Assembly: GCF_014529535.1 (NCBI RefSeq)
Contig: NW_023503375.1
Span: 3,221,620-3,285,619, forward strand
Reading direction: 5' to 3'
Length of the DNA stretch: 64,000 nt
Source: Bradysia coprophila
Lineage: Eukaryota; Arthropoda; Insecta; Diptera; Sciaridae
Of this stretch, positions 23,601 through 33,026 are shown piece by piece. The position numbers and the translations under genes were made by a program. Position 1 is the stretch's first letter, and each line of letters begins with the position of its first letter. Under the pieces are notes generated by a model that made no database searches, was not told the DNA's origin, and worked only from the letters and a program-made list of their open reading frames with translations.

Positions 23601-26600
23601 CGATTTCAATTTTTTTTTAGTCAAAATGGTGAGGCAAGTTCGAAGATGGGCGATTTTGGGTCGACCCCTCCGAGCTGGGGCCCCATAAGTGATTTAACGT
23701 TTTCCGAAGATTTACCGATTGACGAAAAAAAAGTTTATGGAAATTGGATGACCGACTCGTGAGTTAAACCCCTTGGTGTGAACTAGGTACAGGGCGGCAA
23801 GCCGTTTTTGCTTGTAGGCTGGCCAAATTTGAACGGATTTAGATAGATTTTGCTTTATTAGATAGGTATTGACCGTACCAGTCCGGGAAAAAAAGTTTAT
23901 GAAATTCGGTTTACCGGAGCGTGAGCTAGGTCTCTTGGAGTGAGCTTATATGTGGCTACTCGGCCGTACAGTGAAGTTGGTGGTTTTTTGTTAATATCAC
24001 GAGTAAAATTTGACTGAATTTCATGAATTTTTTTGTTTGAAAGAAACTAACGAACGTAAAGCAGCCGTACTATTCCACCTCCTAACAAAATGGCCGTCGG
24101 CCGCCATTTTGGATTTTTGTAAAAACAATATAAATCGATGAAAATGATAATTACAAAGTCACTGATCAGTGAGAAGTGTAGTTTGTGTAACATTTGAAAT
24201 GAACGTCGTACGAGGCTTCGTAATTGCGCTATGCGCAATTTTTAAGACGTACACATTTCATAAGAATTTTACTTTACCGACGTTTAGCAGTAGACTTACG
24301 GTAAGAGTAGGGCGACGGACGAACTAGGGTCACGTGCGCAATGGATGTACGGGGCTCAGCCGCAGCAAACGCTCCGACTGTTCTGACGGCTCGTTTCATG
24401 GCTTTTTGTTGCTCTGTTTAGCTCGGATGAAGTCTTGAATGTGATGGAAACTGAAACTAACGCTGATACTCTGAATGAACGGTGGATCGAATTTCATTTC
24501 TTACACAGATAATCCGTAGATCCTCTCTAAACCCCTGTGCGTCTTTCTTAAGACGACAGGTAAAAAAGTCCATTCTCATTGCGAGATGTATCAGATATCA
24601 GATATAGTTCGTCTAAGGTTTCAACCTACAATTGGTTGACTAGAATTTGGCCGATTTTGAAAAATGATCCTTTTACAGAATGTAATCCCGTAATGGAAAC
24701 ATTTGTGATTGTTTCATTTTGTGAGAGAAAAATGATCCTGAGACTTTCAAGGAAAATTTCATTTTAAAAAATCGAACAATTTCAAATCGACCAAAATTTG
24801 GTTAACTTCACTGTAATCTGAAATTATTCATATTTTTTCAGGTAAAGTCCTACCCGATTGCATTGCTCATTAAGATCATTTAACATTCATTTGCCCAAAC
24901 ATCAAAAGCTCTTGTCACCAACCGAAGAGTTTCAGAAGACAACAAACGGTCAGATTTCGATTTTGTTAACGATGGAGCGTCATTAGCGAATCTAAAATCT
25001 GTAACGCATGAGTGTTATTATGTACGAACTATAAAGTGCAGCAAGCAGTGTGAGTGGTTTTTTCGTCTTTTAAAGAGTAGTTTTGACTGGAAGTCAACCA
25101 TGGTACGTAACAAATTCACTTAAAAACTAGATCTACTGAAACAAACAAACCAATCCAAAATCGCTCACCTTTCTCAGACTTATCACGACTGTTGCCATTC
25201 GATCCGTCATCCCCTCGGTCGTCGGAATCGCTCTCTTCGTAATTTATTGTTGGATCTGGTGGATATTCAAAGCCTGGATCGAGGACACGGTCCCAACAGT
25301 TATACTAAAATGGAACAATTTACTCTTCCCATTCGTGCCACTGTATCATCAGCAACATTTACCACAACATCGTCCTCTTTCCTCTGTTTCGCATACTCCA
25401 ATGTGGCACAATACAGTTTATTCAAAAAGTCCGGCATTTGCTTCTGGGCCACCCATGATGTAATGGCTGGAGGTAGCACAACGCCCGGATTGTCGAAATA
25501 GGTTAACACATATTCTAGACCGGGTTTCTTAAAATTATTTGTCGACGGTTTGATCACCATGTAGCTCCAATATTCACGCACCCGCTGATTGTTTGGCTTA
25601 ACCGGACAGCACGGATGGACGATGCTTTTGTTTGCAATGACAATTAATTTGCGTGAATTGTCAACCAGGTAGCGACGATTGAATACGTAGTCACGGTTTG
25701 CGAACAGTTTCTGGAATGGAAATGGAATTCGGTTGGTAAATAAGTTGGGACAGGCAACGACGAATCGTTCACTTACAGGCCACAGCATTTCCCAGTAAAT
25801 GACCTGACTCTTTGTAATGTTGGTCGGGTCATTATCAACTACTTCGAGAGTGATTGCACTTTTATCCCATACTTTTCGGTAAGTAGTGTCGGTTTGAACA
25901 AATAGGAAATCGTCGGCTGATACATCAGGATAAGACGCGTACACTAAAACGATTAGATGGAATTGTAGAACTGTGGAAAAATCTTTGGAAGTTCATGCGA
26001 AACCTTTATAAGCATACAGTCCCGGTCTCTCTTCCCTCCTCCACACAATCATGTTCTTCCTCTCCAAATAAGGTTTCCACTCGTTGTCCTCGCAAGCAGC
26101 ATATTTGAGTATCTCCTTCGAACAGGTGCAATAAACGATACCCTCGACGCGACAATCAATTATTTTACGTCGATTGCAATTGCTGCAGATGATTGAATCT
26201 TTCTGTAAGCGCCGAACGTTATCCATTTCGTCAAAGTGCATACGTATTGAATCCAATGTAATTCGTTCGCTATCCCAATCGAACGCATAAACACCGACAC
26301 TGCCAAGCATCAAACCTTTCGCATGACGATGAACCTACAAATTAAAAGAGTTTTAAAAAAGAAAATTTATTTTTAGAACATTCACTGCTGATTTCAAAGC
26401 AAACGATGCATAAACACAAAGAGAGATATAAACATTCGCCGCCGCAATACATTCGAACGTATTTTGGTTGGATAATACAAATGAATTTCGCCTTTGACAT
26501 ACCTGACGACGGAGACGAAAGAATAGTTCCTTCAGGGCTCGGTCTTCCCAGATTTTTGCGTATAAGCTTAACACTTGCTGTCCGCGACGAAACCGTTGCG

Positions 26601-26751
26601 CGACAATATTTTCACACTGTGCTGCCCATAACCTCAATATAGTGTCCGATCGATTTTTTAAATTGGTCGCAATGTAGTTGTTGAGACGAGATAGTACCAA
26701 TTTGTATGATAGATTCTGTTTCATCATCATGACGGTCGGCCGTTGCAACAT
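20622..26751 (-). CDS. Stard7: StAR-related lipid transfer protein 7-like (STARD7) with long last intron
   Basis: Six exons were read: 26751-26503, 26334-26004, 25943-25777, 25710-25363, 25304-25169 and 20716-20622, giving 441 residues with agreeing phases. STARD7 is a START-domain phosphatidylcholine carrier linked to mitochondria (family knowledge). Matches include KNMIVWRREERPGLYAYKVY, TDTTYRKVWDKSAITLEV, WPKLFANRDYVFNRRYLVD, KPGLEYVLTYFDNPG and WVAQKQMPDFLNKLY. The N-terminus is basic and amphipathic. Residues near 110-150 hold a cysteine cluster (CSNCNRRKIIDC...CTCSKE) that could bind metal; I do not know it from the vertebrate protein. The last two exons encode an acidic Ser/Asp tail (YEESDSDDRGDDG) ending SSWWSYLLPYHYFA. 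The exon 4/5 junction uses a 58 bp intron (donor GTAAATG, acceptor TTTTAG). The last intron spans 20717-25168 and is filled with repeats. The ATG at 26751 is the first in frame. Confidence 0.88.
21719..22711. repeat. ~1 kb repeat, family E copy 1 (in Stard7 intron)
   Basis: It begins AGCCCCGTACGAAGTACAAA and runs through GATTACGATGCCGTGTGTAA to ACGTCGTACGGGGCTTCGTA, and ends GCTCCGACTGTTCTGATGGC. The start and the GTACGGGGCTTCG stretch are mutually inverted. This copy has an internal duplication of ~140 bp around CTACTAGGGCCCTATGTGTA (22150 and 22292). It has no open frame of note. Confidence 0.75.
23418..24396. repeat. ~1 kb repeat, family E copy 2 (in Stard7 intron)
   Basis: Same orientation and same ends as copy 1: AGCCCCGTACGAAGTACGAA at the start, GCTCCGACTGTTCTGACGGC at the end. 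The first 180 bp and last 200 bp match copy 1 closely. The middle differs and includes CCTAACAAAATGGCCGTCGG, which also occurs near 17.04 kb. The microsatellite-like CCGTCCGTCCGTCTGTC is at ~23550. Confidence 0.75.
24410..24605. repeat. Family D, right half
   Basis: GCTCGGATGAAGTCTTGAAT, then CTCTAAACCCCTGTGCGTCT and TCATTGCGAGATGTATCAGA match the right half of the palindrome at 12.2-12.6 kb. It abuts the end of family E copy 2. Confidence 0.65.
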
Positions 26752-27017
26752 CAATCACGTACACACTGCACAGGGATGGATCAGCATTGTTTGCAACACA
26801 CTAAATTTAATTCGTCGATTAAAATTTGTGAGGGGTACTGACTACAGAGTAAATTAAATCTGAGTGAAGAGGAGCAAAAGATTTTGATATAATTTTTCGC
26901 GTGACATAACTGACATTATCTGTTAAATGTTGTTCACTTTTGTCATTGACATTTCTGTTAAACGTCGCTCACTTTTTAATGTGATCATATCCAAGGTTCT
27001 GAAAGTAACAGGTTGAA

Positions 27018-27313
27018 ACCAAAGCATATAAACATACTGAAGGTAATGCAAATCCACAAAAACTCACGGAACCCTACTTTCGGGTGAATATAATTTTACA
27101 ATGTTGGCCACTAGTCAAATTCCCCTTGTTAGGTTGCATCTTTATACTCAACACACAAAATTGCATGTAGAACAACACATTTCAACAACATTAAAACGCC
27201 AAACGTTACGCAAACAACATAACAAGTCTTATATTCACGCGAAACTTGGGTTCCGTAAAACTTGTGATCTGCTGAGCATTTGCATTACCTTCAGTATGTT
27301 TATATACTTTGGT
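27018..27313. repeat. Terminal-inverted-repeat element, family G copy 1
   Basis: The left end CCAAAGCATATAAACATACT + GAAGGTAATGCAAAT is mirrored at the right end by ATTTGCATTACCTTC + AGTATGTTTATATACTTTGG. The inverted ends are about 70 bp and reach GGTGAATATAA / TTATATTCACGC. Confidence 0.75.
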
Positions 27314-27520
27314 TAAAACACCACTGAGTGGATCACAAAATCTGTGTCAGCCAGTTTGGGGATTCATCTAGGTTTATGAATCCCCAATACTTACTTACAA
27401 TAAAAAATATTTTCGTCAAGTTGAATTTTCACGAGTGTGTTTTACAAATTTTGATGCCACTCCCCTCTTAGAGCGAGAAAAATTCTGAAAGAACAGATAA
27501 CCTGTTACAGGTTCAGATTA

Positions 27521-28173
27521 AGGTATTCATACTGAAGGTAACACAAATCCGCAAGATCAGACGGATCCAAAGTTTCAGGTGAATATAATCCTTATAATGT
27601 TGGACACAAGTCAAATTCACTTTGTCAGGTTGCAACACATGCCAACACTCAATACTAAACAACGCAGTCCCAACAACATGATCATGCCAAATGTCACGGA
27701 TGCAACATAACAAATCATACCTTACAAGCAAGGTAGCAGGTTCAGCGGCTGAACGAGCATGCCATCATTATACGAAACTCAAAGCGTCAGGTTTTCTGTT
27801 GGCTGGTTTAGCATTCGAAACATTAGGCCCGTAGTGCAAGGAAACAAAATTATTCTTAGATTCAATTGGCAAAATGTTAATTGAAGAAACTGGTGACATT
27901 CGAGCAAAACAATTCTTATACAACCGTTTATCGTTGGCTATTCAACAAGGCAACGCAGCCAGCATTTTAGGTATCCACCAAACAAGCTATAAGTTTGACG
28001 AAATTTTTAAGTTATAAATATTTGAACCAACACATGTAAAATGATCACAATTTACTTTGATAAAATAAAAGCTTTATTCGGAATAACAAATATTATATTC
28101 AACCGAAACTTTGGATCCGTATTTCTTGCTATTCCCTGAGGGTTTGCGTTACCTTCAGTATGTATATACCTTG
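27521..28173. repeat. Terminal-inverted-repeat element, family G copy 2, with a short open frame
   Basis: The ends CATACTGAAGGTAACACAAA and GTTTGCGTTACCTTCAGTAT are inverted and match copy 1. The interior is longer than copy 1 and contains a 47-residue plus-strand frame at 27874-28017 with MLIEETGDIRAKQF and AIQQGNAASILG. This composition is protein-like but I cannot name its family. The element looks like a decayed internal-deletion derivative of a larger transposon, copy 1 being the shorter non-coding form. Confidence 0.6.
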
Positions 28174-28289
28174 GTTTAGACGCCCACGGTTGGTATCAAA
28201 ATTTATTAAACACACTCATATGACAAATTGTGTGAAATGTTAACTTAAAAAATAATCGGTAAGTTGAAATCGTCATAGACTTGCTATCT

Positions 28290-28980
28290 GAAAGAACAGG
28301 CTATGACACCTCAACTCAGAGTTGTCTTAACCTGGTTCTTTTAGAACCTTGGAAATTTTCACACAATTTGTAATGAGTGCGTTTAACAACGTTGGTGTCA
28401 CCCAAGGTTCTGAAAGAACAGGTTAAGACATCCACGATCCACGAAGGCGGGTGGGTGACACCAACTTTGTTAAACGCACTCATCACAAATTGTGTGAAAA
28501 TTCAACTTGAACAAAATAATTTACATTTTTTTATTTTTCTAAAGTTGAAGTTGTCTCATAAATTTTTGTAAACGAAGACGGCGCCACAAAGAAATATTGG
28601 TGTCACCGCCTTGGTGGGTGTCTTAACCTGTTCTTTCAGAACCTTGGTTGGCACCTCAGAGAAATATTTATGTCACCGCCTACGTGATTAGAGTCTTAAT
28701 AGCATCAATAAATAGAATGTAAATTGCCAGGTATGGTCTAATGGTTAAGACACTTACGTAATGAGTGCATTTCACAAGTCATGGCTTGTCAAAATTTGTG
28801 TTCCACCGCCTTCGTGATTAACACACAAGTTTCTTAACGGTCCTAACCTGTTCTTGCTGTTCGTTCAGAACCTTGGGTCTTTTATGTTACCTTGTTTTAT
28901 GTTACCGCTGAGGATTTTAAAAAATGTTTCAAACGCACTCATTTTGAAGAATCGGCCATACCTGGCAATTCATTATATAT
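28290..28980. repeat. Nested hairpins around CCAAGGTTCTGAAAGAACAGG
   Basis: Forward and reversed copies of AAGGTTCTGAAAGAACAGGT occur at ~28394, ~28342, ~28625 and ~28850. The pair GAAATTTTCACACAATTTGT (28354) and ACAAATTGTGTGAAAATTCA (28485) forms a 150 bp hairpin including GAGTGCGTTTAACAA and GTTAAACGCACTC. A further inverted pair ATTGCCAGGTATGGT (28720) and GCCATACCTGGCAAT (28957) bounds a 250 bp unit. Confidence 0.65.
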
Positions 28981-29138
28981 CACATTCAAAGTGAGAAGAT
29001 GTCCTAACCGCTAAAGTTGTGAAAAAGAAAAAGTTAAGGCCGAAGGTAAGGTACTACTATTTGGAAGTGATGGATTAAAAATGGAATATTTAAAGATAAA
29101 ACGAATTCTGTGCAGGTTTCAGTCAAGATCTTACCAAA

Positions 29139-30509
29139 ATGGCTGAATATCAAAACGAAGCAAAGCGAATGAAAATGGATAATGGCGTCGAAGTGTTGCA
29201 TAACGGCAAAGATTCGTCCTCAACCAACACAAACTTATGCGCTTCGATAATTCATAAATTGTATCTGGATGAAAAGACTGCTGACATTCACTTCTCATTC
29301 GGAGCGAATGGCATCGAACGCGTTCCAGCTCACAAACTGATTCTGTCAACAGGCAGCAATGTTTTCGAAACCATGTTTCATGGTTCGCTTCCAGAAGGCG
29401 ATGTAGTTAACATAGTGAGTGGCGATTCATCAGCGTTTAAAGAATTTTTGCAGTTTTTCTACTTGGACGACATAACAATGACATCGGACAACATCGCTCA
29501 AGTGATTAACTTTGTCCAGCAATATGGAATCGAAAGATGTATGGTCCAGTGCATTGATTTTCTAAAAAACACGATGACCAACAACGACGTCTGTAAGGCT
29601 TACCACTTGGCTCTTCAATTTAATTTGGACGATTTGAAGCGATTTTGTGAAAGAAAAATTTCTGGTAACGCTGAGGATGTCTTAAAAACGGATGACTTTC
29701 TCAACTGTGATCGGACTGTACTGCAACATATCTTGAAAATGGATTCTTTGTTGTGCGAAGAAACAAACATTTTCGATGCTTGCATAGCGTGGGCTAAAAA
29801 GTCTTGCGAAAAGAAAGGGCAGGATGCTGGCATTGTAAAAAATTTACGAAAGCAATTGAGTGGAGAGATGCGTTTCATTCATTTTCGTCGAATGAAATTC
29901 GAAGATTTTGTGTCGCGCAATGCAGAGTACTTTGACCTATTCTCGATCACGGATGTACGGGATATTTTGCAGATCATTGCAAACAAAGAATTCAAATCCG
30001 ATTTGTTCACAACAAAGCCTCTTAGCTACGAAATATTCACTTGGGATGAAAAACGCGTTTTTGAGTGTTCACTTTCCGATAAATTGAGACCCGGATTTGA
30101 TCCATTCCGACAGACGAAAGATTCATTCACATTTTCGTGCAATAAGCCACTTCTGTTGAAAAGAATTAAATTGGCGAAAGTTAAATTTACCAGACAAGCC
30201 ATATTTGGCCGTGACAGCCGTGACCCTGACACCATTAAAATTGATTTGTTTCAAATTTACCATGGAAAATTCACTGAAGAGTCACTTTTTAAGGCCAATT
30301 TTTGTATGAGTTCTGAAGAAGATATTTTTGTTGAATTTGACAAACCCATTATCATCCATCCAAAGCGCTCGTATAAAATTGTAATGAGCTCTGCTCATAA
30401 CGGACAATTCAATATAGCAACAGCTAATGGAACAGTAGAGCTTGGTGCTCTTCAAATAATGTTCAACGGTTGCGGATTAGTCAGCGCAATGTTCTTTAAC
30501 CGAATCTAA
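29139..30509 (+). CDS. Intronless BTB-BACK-PHR protein
   Basis: A single open frame of 456 residues runs from ATG at 29139 (context CAAAATGG) to TAA, with AATAAA at 30545-30550. Residues ~35-140 form a BTB/POZ domain (DEKTADIHFSF, RVPAHKLILSTGSNVFETMF, FLQFFYLDDI). Residues ~145-250 form a BACK domain (AYHLALQFNLDDLKRFCE, IFDACIAWAKKSC). The C-terminal ~150 residues, ending GLVSAMFFNRI, look like a PHR-type beta domain as in BTBD3/BTBD6. Such proteins commonly act as CUL3 substrate adaptors (family knowledge). The lack of introns suggests a retrocopy or a lineage-expanded single-exon subfamily. A TCTGTGCAG just upstream (29108-29115) could be the acceptor of a 5' UTR intron. Confidence 0.85.
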   Translation: MAEYQNEAKRMKMDNGVEVLHNGKDSSSTNTNLCASIIHKLYLDEKTADIHFSFGANGIERVPAHKLILSTGSNVFETMFHGSLPEGDVVNIVSGDSSAFKEFLQFFYLDDITMTSDNIAQVINFVQQYGIERCMVQCIDFLKNTMTNNDVCKAYHLALQFNLDDLKRFCERKISGNAEDVLKTDDFLNCDRTVLQHILKMDSLLCEETNIFDACIAWAKKSCEKKGQDAGIVKNLRKQLSGEMRFIHFRRMKFEDFVSRNAEYFDLFSITDVRDILQIIANKEFKSDLFTTKPLSYEIFTWDEKRVFECSLSDKLRPGFDPFRQTKDSFTFSCNKPLLLKRIKLAKVKFTRQAIFGRDSRDPDTIKIDLFQIYHGKFTEESLFKANFCMSSEEDIFVEFDKPIIIHPKRSYKIVMSSAHNGQFNIATANGTVELGALQIMFNGCGLVSAMFFNRI

Positions 30510-30884
30510 TTTTCGATGGAAATTTGTTAATTTTTTTTTCGCTTAATAAAACTTCGCGAAGGAGTTCAAGATCCGTGTTCAAATTATTCGAATTTTATTT
30601 TCTAAAACTGACCAGTACAAAAGTACTCCAAGTTGTTAAACTTTGACTGAGAGGGGCTTAAACCAGTCGGAGCCAACGGAGCCATGTGCGTCAAGGTTCC
30701 GATTATTATTAAGGACAAATTAACTGCATGTCTAGACGTCTGTGTTCTTTCTGAAAACACCATAAAGTTCCAAGGCACAGAGAAAACTTAATTTGCCATT
30801 AGATGTTGATGGTCCAATAAAATGAAGTTGCTGAAAACAAAAACCAAAAATTCAACAGAAAAGTCACATTTTGCAGATGACTGG

Positions 30885-31294
30885 ACCAGACTGGAGAGCC
30901 GCCAAATTTCAGCCGCCGAAAAACGGCGGCTAGGTTCAAAACGACCTGCCGCCGCCGCCGGAGATTTTGGTCGGCTAATTGCAGCTAGCCGCCGTAAGCC
31001 GCCGCCAGTGGTTTAGGTCGGCTAACTCGGCGGCTGGTGTATATTTTATCCATAAGAGACAAAAAGATGACACAAACCAACAAATTCATTTTTTGGGACA
31101 ATACAGTCACTTGAGAATGTACCCGTACTTTTAATGTCCCTTGCGATGCCTATCTTTAAGATATTTTCTACTTTGATTTTCGTAAATTTTTTAAGAAAAT
31201 TTGAGAAATTTAAGAAAATTTTCAAGAATTTGTAGAAAATATTGTTAGACGGCTAGACGCCGCCGGCGTTTATTTTTCGGCTCTCCACTCTGGA
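30885..31294. repeat. GCC-rich terminal-inverted-repeat element
   Basis: The ends CCAGACTGGAGAGCCG and, reversed, CCAGAGTGGAGAGCCG are inverted. The left part is dense in GCCGCC / GGCGGC (30900-31035), in sharp contrast with the AT-rich surroundings, and GACGCCGCCGGCG recurs near the right end. No open frame or known transposase piece is seen. Confidence 0.65.
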
Positions 31295-31396
31295 CTAGAC
31301 AAAGTAAAAATATAATTGAACCGGGTGAGTCGACCAGGCGAGTAGCGTGATTCTAACTTAAACCAAGTTCGACAATTGATCAGCTTTCGTGTAATT

Positions 31397-31520
31397 TCAA
31401 ATTTAGGTTTGAAAAGAAGATTTCCACGCTAGCTCAATAGAACATCAGCCCGGCAAGTTGAAGATTGTGGGTTCGGTCACCACCCGTGAACCAAATTTTT
31501 CTTTTCAAAATTAAATTTCA
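31397..31520 (+). other. tRNA-like (SINE-head-like) sequence inside a hairpin
   Basis: TAGCTCAATAGAACATCAG (from 31430) resembles a Pol III A box and GGTTCGGTCACC (31470-31481) a B box, spaced ~40 bp as in a tRNA. Between them CAGCCCGGCAAGTTGAAG resembles a tRNA anticodon arm region. The flanks TTTGAAAAGAAGATTT and AAATTTTTCTTTTCAAA are inverted, so the segment sits on a ~24 bp stem. It is not a clean tRNA: I could not fold a proper acceptor stem. A tRNA-derived SINE or tRNA pseudogene is likely. Confidence 0.45.
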
Positions 31521-31718
31521 GCACCAAATATTCCCCAGATATTTGTCTCACGTGTTAGCTATGTTAAACACTAGAACGAAGTAGTGTATCACATCTCCCT
31601 CCAGAGTTTCTGTCATTTTGGGTATAATGAAGAAAAAATGATATGGATATGGTTGGGCTTTTGTTTCAATACCAGTGGTTTATTGTCCATTCTAGAAATA
31701 TGAACAATGCATGTTAAA

Positions 31719-33026
31719 TCATACACTCGTATATGTAAATGAATTAGCTCCTATCCTTGGATCAGTCAATTTGTTTATTGGAAAAAATGAATTAGCCATG
31801 GCCATGGCAATCGGTTGTCCACTACTTTGTGAATTTCCTGAATGAGCCATTGCCATTGCCGCGGCAGCAATCGGTTGTCCATTACTTTGCGAATTTCCAC
31901 AGTTAAAGAAGCATTCGGTTTCGGAATTGAATTGTTCTGTTGGGTTAGTAGTACTTTTTCTTGCATTAAATGTTTCCCTTTGATTGCCAGCAATTCCATT
32001 CCATCCATTCAAATTCTGATTGTTATTTGAAACGTCTCCATAACCATTATCCATATATCTGCTTAAGCGATTACTATTCGAGTTAGGATCTCTGCCATTA
32101 TTATATGCAGTTGCGAGTAAAATATTGCGCACAATTTTCTCAATATCTTCCCTACTCATTGGCAGACCACGAGTTTCTTGCATAACCTTTCGAACAATTT
32201 CATCTGACAATTCCTGTGGAAACTCGTTTTTCTGCGGAAAGAAATTTGAACCATCATTTCCAATTCTCATAGTATTAGGATTAGCGTGTCCATTGGATTC
32301 GTTCGGCACTATGACGTCATTAGATCGAAGTTTGTCTTTTTCACTTTGTACAATCGGTTGTTGTGGTCGTTGCAGATCTTGCTCACGCTGCAGTGCTCTC
32401 TGCCGCAATGCTGACTCTTCCATTGTTTGTTGTTGCAACGCTCGTTCTTGTTCTGCTCGCTGCTGTTGCAGCGCTCGTTCTTGTGCTGCCTGTTGCTCCC
32501 TTGCTCGCAACGCTCGTTCCTGATCTACTTTCTGCTGTTGCAGCATTCGTTCTTGTGCTGCTTGCTGCTCCATTTCCCGTCGGATTTGGGCTTGACGAGT
32601 CAATTGATCTTGCAAGGCCTGTTGTTCCATGGCTATCCGAATTTGAGCTTGACGCATTTGTTGCTCTTGAAATGCTTGTTGCTCCTTTTCTTGTCGAACT
32701 TGGGCCTGACGATTCCATTCATCTTGTATTGCCTGCTGCTCCTTTTCGTGTCGAATTTGGGCTTGGCGATTCCGTTCATCTTGTAATGCTTTTTGCTCCT
32801 GTGCTAGCCGAATTTGGGCTTGACGCATTTGTTGTTCTTGCGATGCTTGTTGCTCCATTGCCTGTCGAACTTGGGCCTGACGATTCCGCTCATCTTGTAT
32901 TGCCTGTTGCTCCTTTGCCTGTCGAATTTGGGCTTGACGATTCAGCTCATCTTGTATTGGCTGTTGTTGCGTTGCTTGCTGAACTTGGTCTTGCAGTCTT
33001 TGTTGTTCCTGCTGTTGCGGTGCCAT
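31719..33026 (-). CDS. Glutamine-rich coiled-coil repeat protein (5' end unresolved)
   Basis: The ATG at 33026 opens 435 residues. The frame stays open upstream to 33145 (an AAG|GT acceptor-like site), adding ~40 residues including FQHQPPPPSTKWAF, so the first exon is probably missed. Residues ~15-165 are a tandem array of ~20-22 residues built on NRQAQIRQ.KEQQAIQDE. The DNA period is ~60-66 bp, with two alternating unit types (QDERNRQAQ and QEQQMRQAQ). Residues ~165-220 are QER.LQQQ repeats. The remainder is Asn/Ser-rich with a helical stretch LSDEIVRKVMQETRG. Heptad-like Q/E/R content suggests coiled coil. No family is recognised. A secreted glue, silk or scaffold role is possible but unsupported. 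The antisense frames here are shadows of the repeats. Confidence 0.65.
   Translation of the reverse strand: MAPQQQEQQRLQDQVQQATQQQPIQDELNRQAQIRQAKEQQAIQDERNRQAQVRQAMEQQASQEQQMRQAQIRLAQEQKALQDERNRQAQIRHEKEQQAIQDEWNRQAQVRQEKEQQAFQEQQMRQAQIRIAMEQQALQDQLTRQAQIRREMEQQAAQERMLQQQKVDQERALRAREQQAAQERALQQQRAEQERALQQQTMEESALRQRALQREQDLQRPQQPIVQSEKDKLRSNDVIVPNESNGHANPNTMRIGNDGSNFFPQKNEFPQELSDEIVRKVMQETRGLPMSREDIEKIVRNILLATAYNNGRDPNSNSNRLSRYMDNGYGDVSNNNQNLNGWNGIAGNQRETFNARKSTTNPTEQFNSETECFFNCGNSQSNGQPIAAAAMAMAHSGNSQSSGQPIAMAMANSFFPINKLTDPRIGANSFTYTSV

Larger units (their letters stand above)
26752..29138. other. Intergenic region of inverted-repeat elements
   Basis: It holds two related elements at 27018-27313 and 27521-28173 and a nest of hairpins at 28.29-28.98 kb. 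The word CCAAGGTTCTGAAAG with AACAGGTT occurs near 26992, 28394 and (reversed) 28345 and 28620-28650. No host gene was seen. Confidence 0.5.
30510..31718. other. Intergenic, with GC-rich element and tRNA-like hairpin
   Basis: After the BTB gene's poly(A) signal there is no gene until the minus-strand stop at 31719. The stretch holds the GCC-rich element (30885-31294) and the tRNA-like segment (31397-31520). Nothing is seen in 30560-30880. Confidence 0.5.

Noticed and set aside
28721-28800. GGTCTAATGGTTAAGACAC resembling a tRNA A box
   Set aside because: No B box at tRNA spacing and no acceptor stem; the sequence is part of the hairpin element whose ends are ATTGCCAGGTATGG.
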